Positions 1-8,018 of a stretch of DNA of 64,000 nucleotides are shown here, in pieces; the first letter of the stretch is position 1; each line of letters starts with the position of its first letter. A model generated the notes under the pieces. The model saw only the letters and a program-made list of their open reading frames with translations. It was not told the DNA's origin and made no database searches. This DNA comes from Neobacillus niacini (GTDB lineage Bacteria > Bacillota > Bacilli > Bacillales > Cytobacillaceae), in contig NZ_JACWFG010000012.1 in assembly GCF_019749295.1 (NCBI RefSeq), positions 158,564 through 222,563 of the forward strand. The letters run 5' to 3'. The position numbers and the translations under genes are program-made.

Positions 1-1
1 C

Positions 2-595
2 ACGTATAATCTGGGCCGTCCGGATTGGCTGACGTTCGTAGGACTTTTCGGTATTCTCTCAGGTCTGCCAATGTTGCTGCTTTTGCCTTGGCTCCAAAAG
101 AAAATGCCGAAGAAAAATGTATTGCTTCTCAGTACAGTCATTTATATTCTTGGAGATTTTGTCATTTATTTTGGAAAGTCATCACCTGTCCTACTGATTG
201 CCGGCTTAGCAATTACCGGACTTGGTATCTATGGCATCTTCGGCACCACTTTTTCGATTCAGCCGGATGTTATTGATTATTCAGAGTACAAAAACCATCG
301 AAGTATTGCGGGGATGATTGCCGCTTTCCAAGGATTTTTTGTAAAAGTAAGCTTAGGCCTTGGAAGTGCACTTGTAGGAGTTATTTTGAAAATGGGTGGC
401 TATATCCCGAATGTTAAACAAACTGCAACCGCTTTAAATTATATTGAAACCAGCTTTATCTGGATACCACTAATCATCTGTATACTAATCGCAATCACCA
501 TGATTCCCTATAAACTTGATGCTAAACGGGCAGAAATGGACTTAGAACTTGAACGCCGCCGATCAGAAGCAACACCAATTGAAAATGTTGTTTGA
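2..595 (+). CDS. GPH-family sugar:cation symporter, C-terminal part
   Basis: The reading frame is open from the left edge of the window, so this is the C-terminal ~197 residues of a larger protein, about 40% of the usual ~450-480. It shows four or five hydrophobic segments and a short charged, Glu/Arg-rich cytoplasmic tail. The stretch with FSIQPDVIDYSEYKNHRS, followed by a glycine-rich helix, is typical of glycoside-pentoside-hexuronide:cation symporters (YjmB/YnaJ/MelB type), where the conserved Asp-Tyr-x-Glu loop lies between helices. The family imports sugars or glycosides with Na+ or H+. The substrate cannot be read from this fragment. The next gene is convergent. Family assignment is fairly secure; the start lies outside the window. 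Confidence 0.75.
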   Translation, partial: TYNLGRPDWLTFVGLFGILSGLPMLLLLPWLQKKMPKKNVLLLSTVIYILGDFVIYFGKSSPVLLIAGLAITGLGIYGIFGTTFSIQPDVIDYSEYKNHRSIAGMIAAFQGFFVKVSLGLGSALVGVILKMGGYIPNVKQTATALNYIETSFIWIPLIICILIAITMIPYKLDAKRAEMDLELERRRSEATPIENVV

Positions 596-640
596 TGCAT
601 TGAGACGGTTCCTTTAGGGGACGACTAATCAGTTAAGTGT

Positions 641-677
641 GAAGGAAAGTAGAGAGCACTGTCTCTCTGCTTCTTCA
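641..677 (+). terminator. weak stem-loop after the symporter
   Basis: AGAGAG-cactgt-CTCTCT forms a 6-bp stem that can be extended by GAAG/CTTC, about 50 bp after the symporter stop. It is followed only by a mixed pyrimidine run, so it is a weak candidate terminator. Confidence 0.35.
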
Positions 678-735
678 TACTTTAATTCGGTTAGGTGTAT
701 AATAAGTTGGTATGTTATCAGAGTTTGTTATGCCA

Positions 736-773
736 GAAAAAGCCCGGATTCGTAATCGAACAAACCCGGGTTG
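736..773 (-). terminator. intrinsic terminator of rlmD
   Basis: On the minus strand CCCGG and TTCG pair with CGAA and CCGGG around an ATTA loop, followed by CTTTTTC. It lies about 60 bp beyond the rlmD stop codon. Confidence 0.75.
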
Positions 774-834
774 ATATTGAATTAGAATCGACAATCGGTA
801 ATGTTTATTTTTATGAGATGTGTTTATTATTATT

Positions 835-2208
835 TTACACTTTTAAAATGAGCTGCGAGACACACTCCACATGTGTCGTCTGCGGAAACATATCAACAGG
901 CTGTACTTCAACGGTTTTATAACCGCCATCTTCTAAAATCCTTAAATCACGAGCCAAAGTGGCTGGGTTACAAGAAACGTAGACAACCTTTTTCGGCTTC
1001 ATTTCAATAATCGTTTGCAAAAATGTTTCATCACAGCCCTTGCGCGGTGGATCTACAACCAACACATCAGCTGAATTCCCTTCTTTATACCACTTCGGAA
1101 TTACAACTTCCGCTTCCCCGGCTGCAAACTCCACATTATTCATACCATTAAGCTCTGCATTCCGTTTCGCATCTTCAATCGCTTCTGGTACCACTTCTAC
1201 TCCGAAAACCTTCTTTGCCTTTTGGGCTAAAAATAAGGAAATGGTTCCAATCCCGCAATAGGCGTCGATGACAGACTCTTCCCCAGTAAGCCCTGCGTAT
1301 TCTAATGCCTTGTCATAAAGAACCTTCGTTTGAACCGGGTTCACCTGATAGAAGGACAGCGCAGAGATAGCAAACTTAACATCACCTATTAAATCATAGA
1401 TTACTTCATTGCCCCAGAGGACGGTTGTTTTCTCTCCAAGGATCACATTTGTACGCTTTGAATTCACGTTATGTACAATCGACTTTACTTTCGGAAGGCG
1501 GGCGATAATCTTCTCCACTAACTTGTCTTTGTTTGGAATATCAGCTGTTCTGGTAATAAGCACAACCATCAGTTCGCCTGTTTGTTGACCATAGCGTGCC
1601 ATAATATGGCGAAGGACACCTTTATGAGACTCCTCTTGATAGGGAGAGATTCCTAACTCACTGCATATTACCTTAACTGCTTGAACGGCTTCATTAATTT
1701 CAGGCAGCTGGATCAGACTCTCGTCTGTGTCCACGATTTCATGACTTCTAGGTTTAAAAAATCCAGCAATCAGCTTACCGTCCTTCTCACCGACTGGAAC
1801 CTGTGCTTTATTTCGATAATGCCATGGGTTTTCCATTCCTAGAATTGGGTGGACTGTCACGTCCTCTAGCTTACCAATACGAGTCAGCACCTGACGCACT
1901 TGATTCTCCTTGTATTTCAGCTGTCCTTCATAACTGATGTGCTCAAGCTGGCATCCGCCATACTTATGCAGCTCACTGCCGGGCACTTCTACACGGTATG
2001 GGCTTTTTTCATAAAGTTCAATTAAACGTCCGAAGCCGTAGCCTTTGTTTACTTTAATGACTTTAATCTGTGCCTTTTCACCGGGCAGACCATTGGGAAT
2101 GAATAATGGAAAGCCTTCAACCTTCGCGACCCCTGCACCATCATGAGTTAAATCTTCAAATACAACATCTATATAATCATTTTTTTGAACGGGTATTTTT
2201 TTTTTCAT
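835..2208 (-). CDS. rlmD: 23S rRNA (uracil-5-)-methyltransferase, RlmD/RlmCD (YefA) family
   Basis: 457 residues. It has an N-terminal TRAM beta-barrel (about residues 5-65, for RNA binding), a central domain and a C-terminal SAM-dependent methyltransferase fold. The SAM loop DAYCGIGT lies near residue 313, DPPRKG near 383, and the catalytic cysteine is in [11 protein letters not shown] near 413. The enzyme transfers a methyl group from SAM to C5 of specific uridines of 23S rRNA. The [4Fe-4S] ligand set of the E. coli enzyme (C-x5-C-G-G-C) is reduced to YGGC, so only one of those three cysteines remains and a cluster is unlikely. The start is the ATG after AAGGAAG. The position beside dgkB/gatCAB agrees with B. 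subtilis yefA. Which uridine or uridines are modified is not decided by the sequence. Confidence 0.92.
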   Translation of the reverse strand: MKKKIPVQKNDYIDVVFEDLTHDGAGVAKVEGFPLFIPNGLPGEKAQIKVIKVNKGYGFGRLIELYEKSPYRVEVPGSELHKYGGCQLEHISYEGQLKYKENQVRQVLTRIGKLEDVTVHPILGMENPWHYRNKAQVPVGEKDGKLIAGFFKPRSHEIVDTDESLIQLPEINEAVQAVKVICSELGISPYQEESHKGVLRHIMARYGQQTGELMVVLITRTADIPNKDKLVEKIIARLPKVKSIVHNVNSKRTNVILGEKTTVLWGNEVIYDLIGDVKFAISALSFYQVNPVQTKVLYDKALEYAGLTGEESVIDAYCGIGTISLFLAQKAKKVFGVEVVPEAIEDAKRNAELNGMNNVEFAAGEAEVVIPKWYKEGNSADVLVVDPPRKGCDETFLQTIIEMKPKKVVYVSCNPATLARDLRILEDGGYKTVEVQPVDMFPQTTHVECVSQLILKV

Positions 2209-2310
2209 TTTTTACTTCCTTTACTCCGATTTGACTAGCAAGATTGTATCATAAACCCAATCTAATTGCGAAATCAGCCATACATTGATTCTATCCAATT
2301 TACTTTCGCG

Positions 2311-2330
2311 TAAAATGTCGGAGCATTTTA
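2311..2330. promoter_or_regulatory. inverted repeat TAAAATG-N6-CATTTTA, candidate operator
   Basis: A perfect 7-bp inverted repeat ends 2 bp upstream of the -35 box of the small plus-strand operon. This is a plausible repressor or activator site. No regulator is identified. Confidence 0.45.
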
Positions 2331-2332
2331 AT

Positions 2333-2360
2333 TTAACAATATAACAAAAGTGTTTATAAT
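2333..2360 (+). promoter_or_regulatory. SigA-type promoter of the small membrane-protein operon
   Basis: TTAACA (-35), a 16-bp spacer and TATAAT (-10, 2355-2360). The predicted transcript begins about 10-15 nt before a perfect Shine-Dalgarno sequence. Confidence 0.6.
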
Positions 2361-2381
2361 TAAAACCATTCCCAGAAGGAG

Positions 2382-2720
2382 GTGATTACGATAAAGAAGG
2401 AAAAAATTCTTTCGATCGCATTGCTCCTTGCCTTCGTATCCTTTACCGTTTTTCTTCACCAGTCTAAGACCATTACTCATCTGCATCATGAACATAAAGC
2501 AGTCTTAACAATTGATGAGTGGAATACACAATCAACATCTGACGATGAAGATAAACATCTATACCATCTATACTTTATTGGAGCATTTGCCTTAATTTCA
2601 CAGATCGTAGTCACCCTTCACAGAGCTTCCCCAAGAATACACACCAAGAGTCTTATTTTCCTTCTACCCGTTTTTCATCAATCGAATTACGTGATCTCCT
2701 CTCCTGAATTGTTAAATTAA
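2382..2720 (+). CDS. His-rich small membrane protein, unknown function
   Basis: About 110 residues that I do not recognise. There is a hydrophobic N-terminal segment (a TM helix or uncleaved signal), then a histidine-rich stretch (THLHHEHK) and an acidic linker. A second hydrophobic segment follows, and the C-terminal third contains more histidines. The start is problematic. The GTG at 2382 is the last base pair of a perfect AGGAGG (2377-2382), so it is too close to be the start. Codons at proper spacing are ACG (2388) and ATA (2391); an ATA start would give a protein beginning MKKEKILS. No ATG, GTG or TTG is suitably placed. The coordinates given use the longest frame. The gene is followed after 27 bp by a second small membrane protein, which suggests a two-gene operon. 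Confidence 0.6.
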   Translation: MITIKKEKILSIALLLAFVSFTVFLHQSKTITHLHHEHKAVLTIDEWNTQSTSDDEDKHLYHLYFIGAFALISQIVVTLHRASPRIHTKSLIFLLPVFHQSNYVISSPELLN

Positions 2721-2747
2721 GAATTTACAATAAGGGAGGAATAATGA

Positions 2748-2861
2748 ATGTGGATTCGCTTTTTGATGATTGGTGTATTTTCCTTAACAGCAGCAGGAAT
2801 GCTTACGTATCAAGGCATAGAAATTTATCATGCTTTCATGGATTTCTTTAAAAATAAATAA
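2748..2861 (+). CDS. 37-residue single-span membrane protein
   Basis: Sequence begins MWIRFLMIGVFSLTAAGM and ends in FFKNK: one hydrophobic helix (residues 4-20) and a short amphipathic tail. The start is supported by GGGAGGA 7 nt upstream of ATG 2748. An ATG at 2744 in another frame gives an implausible peptide. It is co-directional with the His-rich protein and followed by a strong terminator. Function unknown. It is too short for standard gene calls but has a good RBS, a sensible composition and a terminator. Confidence 0.65.
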   Translation: MWIRFLMIGVFSLTAAGMLTYQGIEIYHAFMDFFKNK

Positions 2862-2872
2862 AGTTTAAGGTT

Positions 2873-2920
2873 GAATCCCGCGGAACTTTGGCAATGGTAT
2901 CGCGGGATTCTTAGTTTATT
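2873..2920 (+). terminator. terminator of the small plus-strand operon
   Basis: A perfect 10-bp stem GAATCCCGCG/CGCGGGATTC (2873-2882 with 2901-2910) is followed by TTAGTTTATTTT, 11 bp after the 37-residue gene. Confidence 0.75.
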
Positions 2921-2946
2921 TTCCGCGAGCTCCTAGCCTTCGGAAA

Positions 2947-3606
2947 CGCTCTTTCTTCATTAAGCTGTTTTCGGGTTCTCATCTTTCTTATGAGTGACCG
3001 CTCTTTCTTCTTTTAGCCATTCTCGGGCTCTCATCTTCCTTATGAGTGACCGTTCCTTCTTCTTTTAGCCATTCTCGGGCTCTCATCTTCCTTGAGTGAC
3101 CGCTCCTTCTTCTTTTAGCTATTCTCGGGCTCTCATCTTCCCCATGAGTGACCGTTCCTTCTTCTTTTAGCTATTCTCGGGCTCTCATCTTCCTTATGAG
3201 TGACCGTTCCTTCTTCTTTTAACCATTCTTGGGCTCTCATCTTCCTTATGAGTGACCGCTCCTTCTTCTTTTAGTCCTTCTCGGGCTCTCATCTTCCTTG
3301 AGTGACCGTTCCTTCTTCTTTTAGCTATTCTTGGGCTCTCATCTTCCTTATGAGTGACCGCTCTTTCTTCTTTTAACTATTCTCGGGCTCTCATCTTCCT
3401 TATGAGTGACCGCTCCTTCTTCTTTTTGCTATTCTCGGGCTCTCATCTTCCTTGAGTGACCGTTCCTTCTTCTTTTAGCCATTCTCGGGCTCTCATCTTC
3501 CTTATGAGTGACCGTTCCTTCTTCTTTTAGCCATTCTCGGGCTCTCATCTTCCTTATGAGTGACCGTTCCTTCTTCTTTTAACCATTCTCGGGCTCTCAT
3601 CTTTCT
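2947..3606. repeat. tandem array 1: twelve 52-bp units (three of 50 bp)
   Basis: The phrase GGG(C/T)TCTCATCTT recurs from 2973 to 3591, 618 bp apart, which equals nine 52-bp units plus three units lacking an AT dinucleotide. A degenerate half unit precedes the array. Each full unit contains CTCAT-cttcctt-ATGAG, a small hairpin, and GAGTGACCG followed by a pyrimidine-rich half. No start codon, RBS or conserved frame runs through it. It fills the gap between the end of the small plus-strand operon and the pncB terminator. The units are contiguous, with no unique spacers. Confidence 0.95.
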
Positions 3607-3672
3607 ATCTTAGAAATCTTCCTATTAATTCTGTAAGTCTCCACGATCATCCAGCAAACCCACTTGTTCCAA

Positions 3673-3700
3673 ACAAAAAGACACCCTAAAAAAGGGTGCC
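3673..3700 (-). terminator. intrinsic terminator of pncA-pncB
   Basis: On the minus strand GCACCC-tttttta-GGGTGT is followed by CTTTTTG, just beyond the pncB stop. Confidence 0.75.
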
Positions 3701-3714
3701 ATACACATACAAAT

Positions 3715-5181
3715 CTATTCAGCCTTCATTTTGACTACTTTTTCTTTTACTTCTTCAATATTTCTCATTTTGTTATCCCAGCATTTTTGGCTGAGATCGA
3801 CAGGGTATTCTTCCGGATTCATGGTCCGCTTATACTCATCCCATAGGGCGTCAAGGTTTTGCTTTACATAGTCCCGTGACTCCTCAAGACATGGCATTTC
3901 ATAAACAAGCTCACCGTTGGAATAAATCACTTCGTGAAGCTCTTTTGCTGTGAAGTTCGTAACGATTTTATTCATATACGTATGCGTCGGATGGAACATT
4001 CTTAGCTTCTTCTCAGGCAGCTTTTCATCCGCGAGTGCTATATAGTCCCCTTCTGCATGATTATTCTTATTGTTAATGATTCGATAAATCTTCTTAATGC
4101 CTGGCGTGGTTACTTTTACAGGATTAGAAGAGATTTTAATCGTATCCTGCATTTTACCGTTCTCGTCTTCAATGGAAACAATCTTGTAGACAGCTCCTAA
4201 TGCAGCTTGCTCGTAAGCGGTAATAAGCTTTGTCCCAATTCCCCAGCTATCAATTTTCGCACCTTGTGCTTTCAAATTGAGAATGGTGTATTCGTCGAGA
4301 TCACTTGAAGCAAATATTTTTGCATCCTTGAATCCGGCCTCATCCAGCATTTTACGGGCTTCCTTTGAGAGATAGGCAAGGTCACCGCTGTCTAAACGGA
4401 TTCCTATGAAATTAATTGTGTCTCCCATCTCCTTGGCGACTTTAATCGCATTTGGAACACCCAAACGAAGAGTATCATATGTATCAACCAAAAAGACACA
4501 ATCCTTATGCGACTCAGCATATTTTTTGAATGCTAGATATTCGTCCTTATAGGCTTGAACCATCGAGTGCGCATGTGTACCAGAAACGGGAATTTGGAAC
4601 AGTTTACCTGCCCGAACATTACTAGTTCCATCAAAACCAGCTAGGTATGCCGCCCGCGTTCCCCAAATAGCCGCGTCCATTTCTTGTGCCCGGCGTGTAC
4701 CAAACTCCATTGCTATTTCACTGCCTAGAACCTGTTTAATCCTAGAAGCCTTCGTAGCAATTAATGTTTGATAATTAATGATGTTCAGTAGTGCCGTTTC
4801 AATCAACTGAGCTTCACAAAGCGGTGCATCTACGCTTAAAATCGGCTCATTTCCAAAAACAAGCTCGCCTTCTTTCATACAGCGAATGGTACCCGTAAAG
4901 CGCAAGTCCTTTAAATAGGCTAAAAAGTCATCTTGATAGCCGACTTCATTTTTTAAATACTCCAGATCATCTTCTGAAAAGCGGAAACCCTGGATAAACT
5001 GAATGACTTTTTCCAAGCCGGCGAATACCGCGTATCCATTCCCAAAAGGAAGCTTACGGAAAAATAATTCAAACACTGCACGTTTATTATATCTGCCGTC
5101 TCTCCAATAGGTTTCTACCATATTGATCTGGTATAGATCAGTATGCAGTGCTAAGCTATCATCCTGATAAATGTTTTTCAT
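3715..5181 (-). CDS. pncB: nicotinate phosphoribosyltransferase
   Basis: 488 residues from the chosen start. It converts nicotinate, PRPP and ATP to nicotinate mononucleotide (Preiss-Handler NAD salvage). The N-terminus DDSLALHTDLYQINM is the family signature. The active-site block MEFGTRRAQ, with GTSNVRAG downstream, lies in the first half, and FIGIRLDSGDLAYLS forms the phosphate-binding barrel strand. The start is the second of two adjacent ATGs, 5 nt after GGAGGG; the frame extends 30 codons further upstream, but that extension is not conserved and overlaps pncA. The gene follows pncA by 58 bp on the same strand, so nicotinamide deamidation and nicotinate phosphoribosylation are co-expressed, as for yueJ-yueK of B. 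subtilis. Confidence 0.95.
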   Translation of the reverse strand: MKNIYQDDSLALHTDLYQINMVETYWRDGRYNKRAVFELFFRKLPFGNGYAVFAGLEKVIQFIQGFRFSEDDLEYLKNEVGYQDDFLAYLKDLRFTGTIRCMKEGELVFGNEPILSVDAPLCEAQLIETALLNIINYQTLIATKASRIKQVLGSEIAMEFGTRRAQEMDAAIWGTRAAYLAGFDGTSNVRAGKLFQIPVSGTHAHSMVQAYKDEYLAFKKYAESHKDCVFLVDTYDTLRLGVPNAIKVAKEMGDTINFIGIRLDSGDLAYLSKEARKMLDEAGFKDAKIFASSDLDEYTILNLKAQGAKIDSWGIGTKLITAYEQAALGAVYKIVSIEDENGKMQDTIKISSNPVKVTTPGIKKIYRIINNKNNHAEGDYIALADEKLPEKKLRMFHPTHTYMNKIVTNFTAKELHEVIYSNGELVYEMPCLEESRDYVKQNLDALWDEYKRTMNPEEYPVDLSQKCWDNKMRNIEEVKEKVVKMKAE

Positions 5182-5239
5182 CATAACCCTCCGAACAACT
5201 ACTTTTTCAACATATTTAACAATTTTACCATTATAAAAA

Positions 5240-5791
5240 CTATTTAACCAGCGCCCCAAGGGATTGTTCAAAATGCCCTAATGCCCATTCATGACCTTTT
5301 AGATTAAATGATGCTGTTGCGTCCTTATAGACTACAATATTAAAACCTTTATTGTACGCGTCAACTGCAGTGTGTAGAACACAAATATCTGTACACACTC
5401 CAACGAGATGCAATTCGGTAATTCCTCTTTCCCGCAGCTTGATTTCAAGGTCTGTACCAGCGAAAGCGGAGTATCGTGTTTTATCTATGTAGTGAACATT
5501 TTCTTTTTCTTTATTAAATTCATAAACAGTTTGCAGTCCGCCAAATAAATCCCTTCCTGACATTCCACGGATATTATGCGGCGGAAATAGTTTTGTTTCT
5601 GGATGATAGGTATCTCCCTCATCATGAACATCAATAGCAAAGACAACATAATCACCTTTATCAATAAATTCACGTGTCAATTGCACAATTTTCTCTTCGA
5701 TTAAACGTCCCGGCTCACCGCAGGTTAACGCTCCTGCATCAGCGACAAAATCGTAAGTATAATCAATATTAATTAATGCCTTTTTCACCAT
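5240..5791 (-). CDS. pncA: nicotinamidase (cysteine hydrolase, YueJ type)
   Basis: 183 residues with the isochorismatase-like hydrolase fold. Asp9 in NIDYTYDF, a lysine in the DKTRYSAF region and Cys in GVCTDICVLHTA form the expected Asp-Lys-Cys triad; the second cysteine of that motif is nucleophilic in the family. The metal ligands Asp/His are visible in AIDVHDEGDTYHPE. It hydrolyses nicotinamide to nicotinate and ammonia. The RBS is a G-rich GGGGTGGGGAG. The neighbour pncB supplies the next step, which makes the nicotinamidase assignment much more likely than another isochorismatase-family activity. Confidence 0.92.
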   Translation of the reverse strand: MVKKALINIDYTYDFVADAGALTCGEPGRLIEEKIVQLTREFIDKGDYVVFAIDVHDEGDTYHPETKLFPPHNIRGMSGRDLFGGLQTVYEFNKEKENVHYIDKTRYSAFAGTDLEIKLRERGITELHLVGVCTDICVLHTAVDAYNKGFNIVVYKDATASFNLKGHEWALGHFEQSLGALVK

Positions 5792-5862
5792 TTACTCCCC
5801 ACCCCTTTAAAATTACTATCTATAACATATTTCTATATTGCCACAATTTATTCCTCTAAACT

Positions 5863-5892
5863 AAAAAGCCCGTTCCTGTATGGAACGAACTT
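5863..5892 (-). terminator. intrinsic terminator of dgkB
   Basis: CGTTCC-ataca-GGAACG on the minus strand, followed by GGCTTTTTAG, lies directly after the dgkB stop. Confidence 0.8.
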
Positions 5893-5895
5893 TCC

Positions 5896-6840
5896 TTAGC
5901 TGTATCTTTGTCCCGGTACCCAATCGGTTGGTTTATCGAGTGGTCGAATATCATCGAGTGGAACAAATACCTCTAAATGACGATAAAGGTTAGCAAACTC
6001 TGCTGGCAGTAACCCGCCAAATTCACCATCAAGGTTTAGTTGTACCTTTTCACTAGAATGGACTTTAATACGGCTTGCCTTCGCATAAATCACATTAGGG
6101 TCGTTAACATGCTCACCACGAATGGCTAAAGTAGCAACTCGCACAAACTCTGCCAGATTAATTTTTTTCAAAATAAGCAATGAAAATAATCCATCATTGA
6201 TCGATGAATCTGGAGCAATCTTTTCAAAGCCTCCGATTGAATTGGTCAGCCCTACAAGGAATAACATCGCTTCCCCTTCAAAAAGCTTGCCATCATACTC
6301 AATACTTAAATCCGATGCTTTAATGGAAGGAAGCATTTCCATTCCTTTTAGATAGTAGGCAAGCTGCCCCAGCATCGTCTTTAATTTACTTGGAACCTCG
6401 TATGTAAGCTCCGTGATTCTCCCGCCGCCGGCGATATTAATAAAATATCGGTCATTGATTCGGCCAATATCCACCGGAATTCGTTCACCTTTTGTAATAA
6501 TATCAACCGCTGCACCAATGTCTCTTGGAATATGGAGAGCTCGGGCGAAATCATTCGTTGTCCCTGCAGGGATAATTCCTAATTTTGGTCGAAACTCCTG
6601 CTCAGCAAGGCCATTTACCACTTCATTTATCGTGCCATCCCCGCCTGCCGCAATTACAACATCATATTGTCGTTCTACTGCTATTCGAGCGGCAGCCGTT
6701 GCATCACCGGCACCTGTAGTCGCATGGCAAGAGGCCTCATATCCGGCAACCTCAAGTTTTTCTAGTATCTCTGCTAGATGACGCTTAAGAATTTCCCGTC
6801 CTGAAGTAGGATTATATATTAATCGTGCTCGTTTCATCAT
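5896..6840 (-). CDS. dgkB: diacylglycerol kinase (DgkB/YerQ, soluble LCB5 type)
   Basis: 314 residues. The N-terminal nucleotide-binding domain has NPTSG at 10-14 and the hallmark GGDGT at 66-70, followed by a beta-sandwich lipid-binding domain (DAGKc family). It phosphorylates diacylglycerol released during lipoteichoic acid synthesis so that it re-enters phospholipid synthesis through phosphatidate. Two adjacent ATGs are possible; the first is 6 nt after AGGA. In B. subtilis the gene lies between gatB and yefA. Here those neighbours are present but separated by inserted genes. A terminator follows directly. Confidence 0.93.
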   Translation of the reverse strand: MMKRARLIYNPTSGREILKRHLAEILEKLEVAGYEASCHATTGAGDATAAARIAVERQYDVVIAAGGDGTINEVVNGLAEQEFRPKLGIIPAGTTNDFARALHIPRDIGAAVDIITKGERIPVDIGRINDRYFINIAGGGRITELTYEVPSKLKTMLGQLAYYLKGMEMLPSIKASDLSIEYDGKLFEGEAMLFLVGLTNSIGGFEKIAPDSSINDGLFSLLILKKINLAEFVRVATLAIRGEHVNDPNVIYAKASRIKVHSSEKVQLNLDGEFGGLLPAEFANLYRHLEVFVPLDDIRPLDKPTDWVPGQRYS

Positions 6841-7017
6841 TCATCATCCTATTTTTATGAAATCAATAAAGGGCATATGATGGGTCTCTTCTATATTCTA
6901 CCAATTTACTCCTTGGCTTACAATTATTAACCCAAGACACAGATATTATTCTATCCATATCTCCGCCGTCTACTATCATACCCTTTTTTTATTTTTTTGC
7001 AAAAAATAAAATGTGAG

Positions 7018-7929
7018 CTAGTTACTATTTAAAGTAACATAACTAGTATTCGAAATTGTTATATGGTACTGACCTTCACCAGATCGATGAACTGCATCTA
7101 CACGATCTCCTTGATTTGGGTCACCATCACTAGTTATATTCCATGCACCGTCGGCTCCACTAACTCCATGTACATCAATTGCTTCAATGTTCAAATTGCT
7201 AGTGTCAGCAACTTTTACATCTAGTGATGCGGCACCATTAATACTCCAATTATTCTCAAGCGCCCGTGGATTTAAAATAATGTCCGCACCTGTACTAATT
7301 ACTTCTAGTTCCACACCCCTTGGAATGAGAATAGTTGAAGCTACTTTTGGATGACTATAAAAAGGGCCCAATTCGTTTGGAAGTGTCTTCACATTTACGT
7401 AAAGCGTATCTCCCTTTCTGTTTGCATACACATAATCATCTGCACTCGCTAAGAGCTTCTCGTTTTTCGCAGCCTGTGTTCGATACGTACCAAACATCGA
7501 TACCTCTTTTTCATCACTTGCTTCAATAGTCGTTTGGTATCCTGCGGTCCTAAGTACAACACGTTTGATACTATCATCCATTTGGTAGGAAAAGTCCGGC
7601 AGTTCAAAGGAACGTTCTTCTCTAGCAACCACTTCCTCCACTTTTCCCATAATACCGGTTGCACTAAGAGTCGCAAAGACTATCCCTGCCATACCGAGCA
7701 AGCCGACAAAGAGGATACTGACAAAATCATATTTTAGAATGGGCTTCTCCTGCTTCGAGAAGAACAGGTAGAGTAGAATTTCAATCCCAAGAACGATTAA
7801 TAATACCGGCCACCATGCCGTCATCACATGGGCTAAATCAAAGCCTAGGAAACGTGAGAGAAAAAGGAAGAGACCAAGAAATACGAGCGAGGCCCCCATC
7901 GAAAACGTACCAACACGCCAAGTTCTCAT
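7018..7929 (-). CDS. membrane protein with LiaF-like TM region and extracellular beta domain (last gene of ECF sigma operon)
   Basis: 303 residues. Three hydrophobic helices lie at about 8-30, 38-57 and 70-92, with the WPVLLIVLGIEIL pattern seen in LiaI/LiaF-like and DUF5668 membrane regions. About 200 extracytoplasmic residues follow, rich in beta strands, with a DUF4097-like adhesin-type repeat pattern (ILNPRALENNWSINGAASLDV). It starts with ATGA, overlapping the stop of the 30-residue gene, so it is translationally coupled to the sigma operon. Probably an envelope-stress sensor or effector controlled by the sigma factor; that is inference from context and from LiaF resemblance. No enzyme motif is visible. 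Confidence 0.7.
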   Translation of the reverse strand: MRTWRVGTFSMGASLVFLGLFLFLSRFLGFDLAHVMTAWWPVLLIVLGIEILLYLFFSKQEKPILKYDFVSILFVGLLGMAGIVFATLSATGIMGKVEEVVAREERSFELPDFSYQMDDSIKRVVLRTAGYQTTIEASDEKEVSMFGTYRTQAAKNEKLLASADDYVYANRKGDTLYVNVKTLPNELGPFYSHPKVASTILIPRGVELEVISTGADIILNPRALENNWSINGAASLDVKVADTSNLNIEAIDVHGVSGADGAWNITSDGDPNQGDRVDAVHRSGEGQYHITISNTSYVTLNSN

Positions 7930-8018
7930 GCCTGTTCCTCCTTACTTTTTCTAAAAAGGAACCCAATGCCCGCTCCAATTAAGAGTACCCCTGTTAGTGT
8001 GTTTTTCCACTTTTTCAT
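7926..8018 (-). CDS. 30-residue single-span membrane peptide
   Basis: Sequence MKKWKNTLTGVLLIGAGIGF, then a short basic/acidic tail ending SKEEQA. It has a positively charged N-terminus and one TM helix with glycine spacing. RBS GGGAGGAG lies upstream of ATG. The start overlaps the stop of the preceding gene by ATGA, and the stop overlaps the start of the following gene by ATGA. Its embedding in this chain is the strongest evidence that it is real. Function unknown; it could modulate one of the two flanking membrane proteins. Confidence 0.75.
   Translation of the reverse strand: MKKWKNTLTGVLLIGAGIGFLFRKSKEEQA

Noticed and set aside
695..922. 75-codon plus-strand frame after the symporter
   Set aside because: It runs into the rlmD gene on the other strand, has no RBS and an atypical composition.
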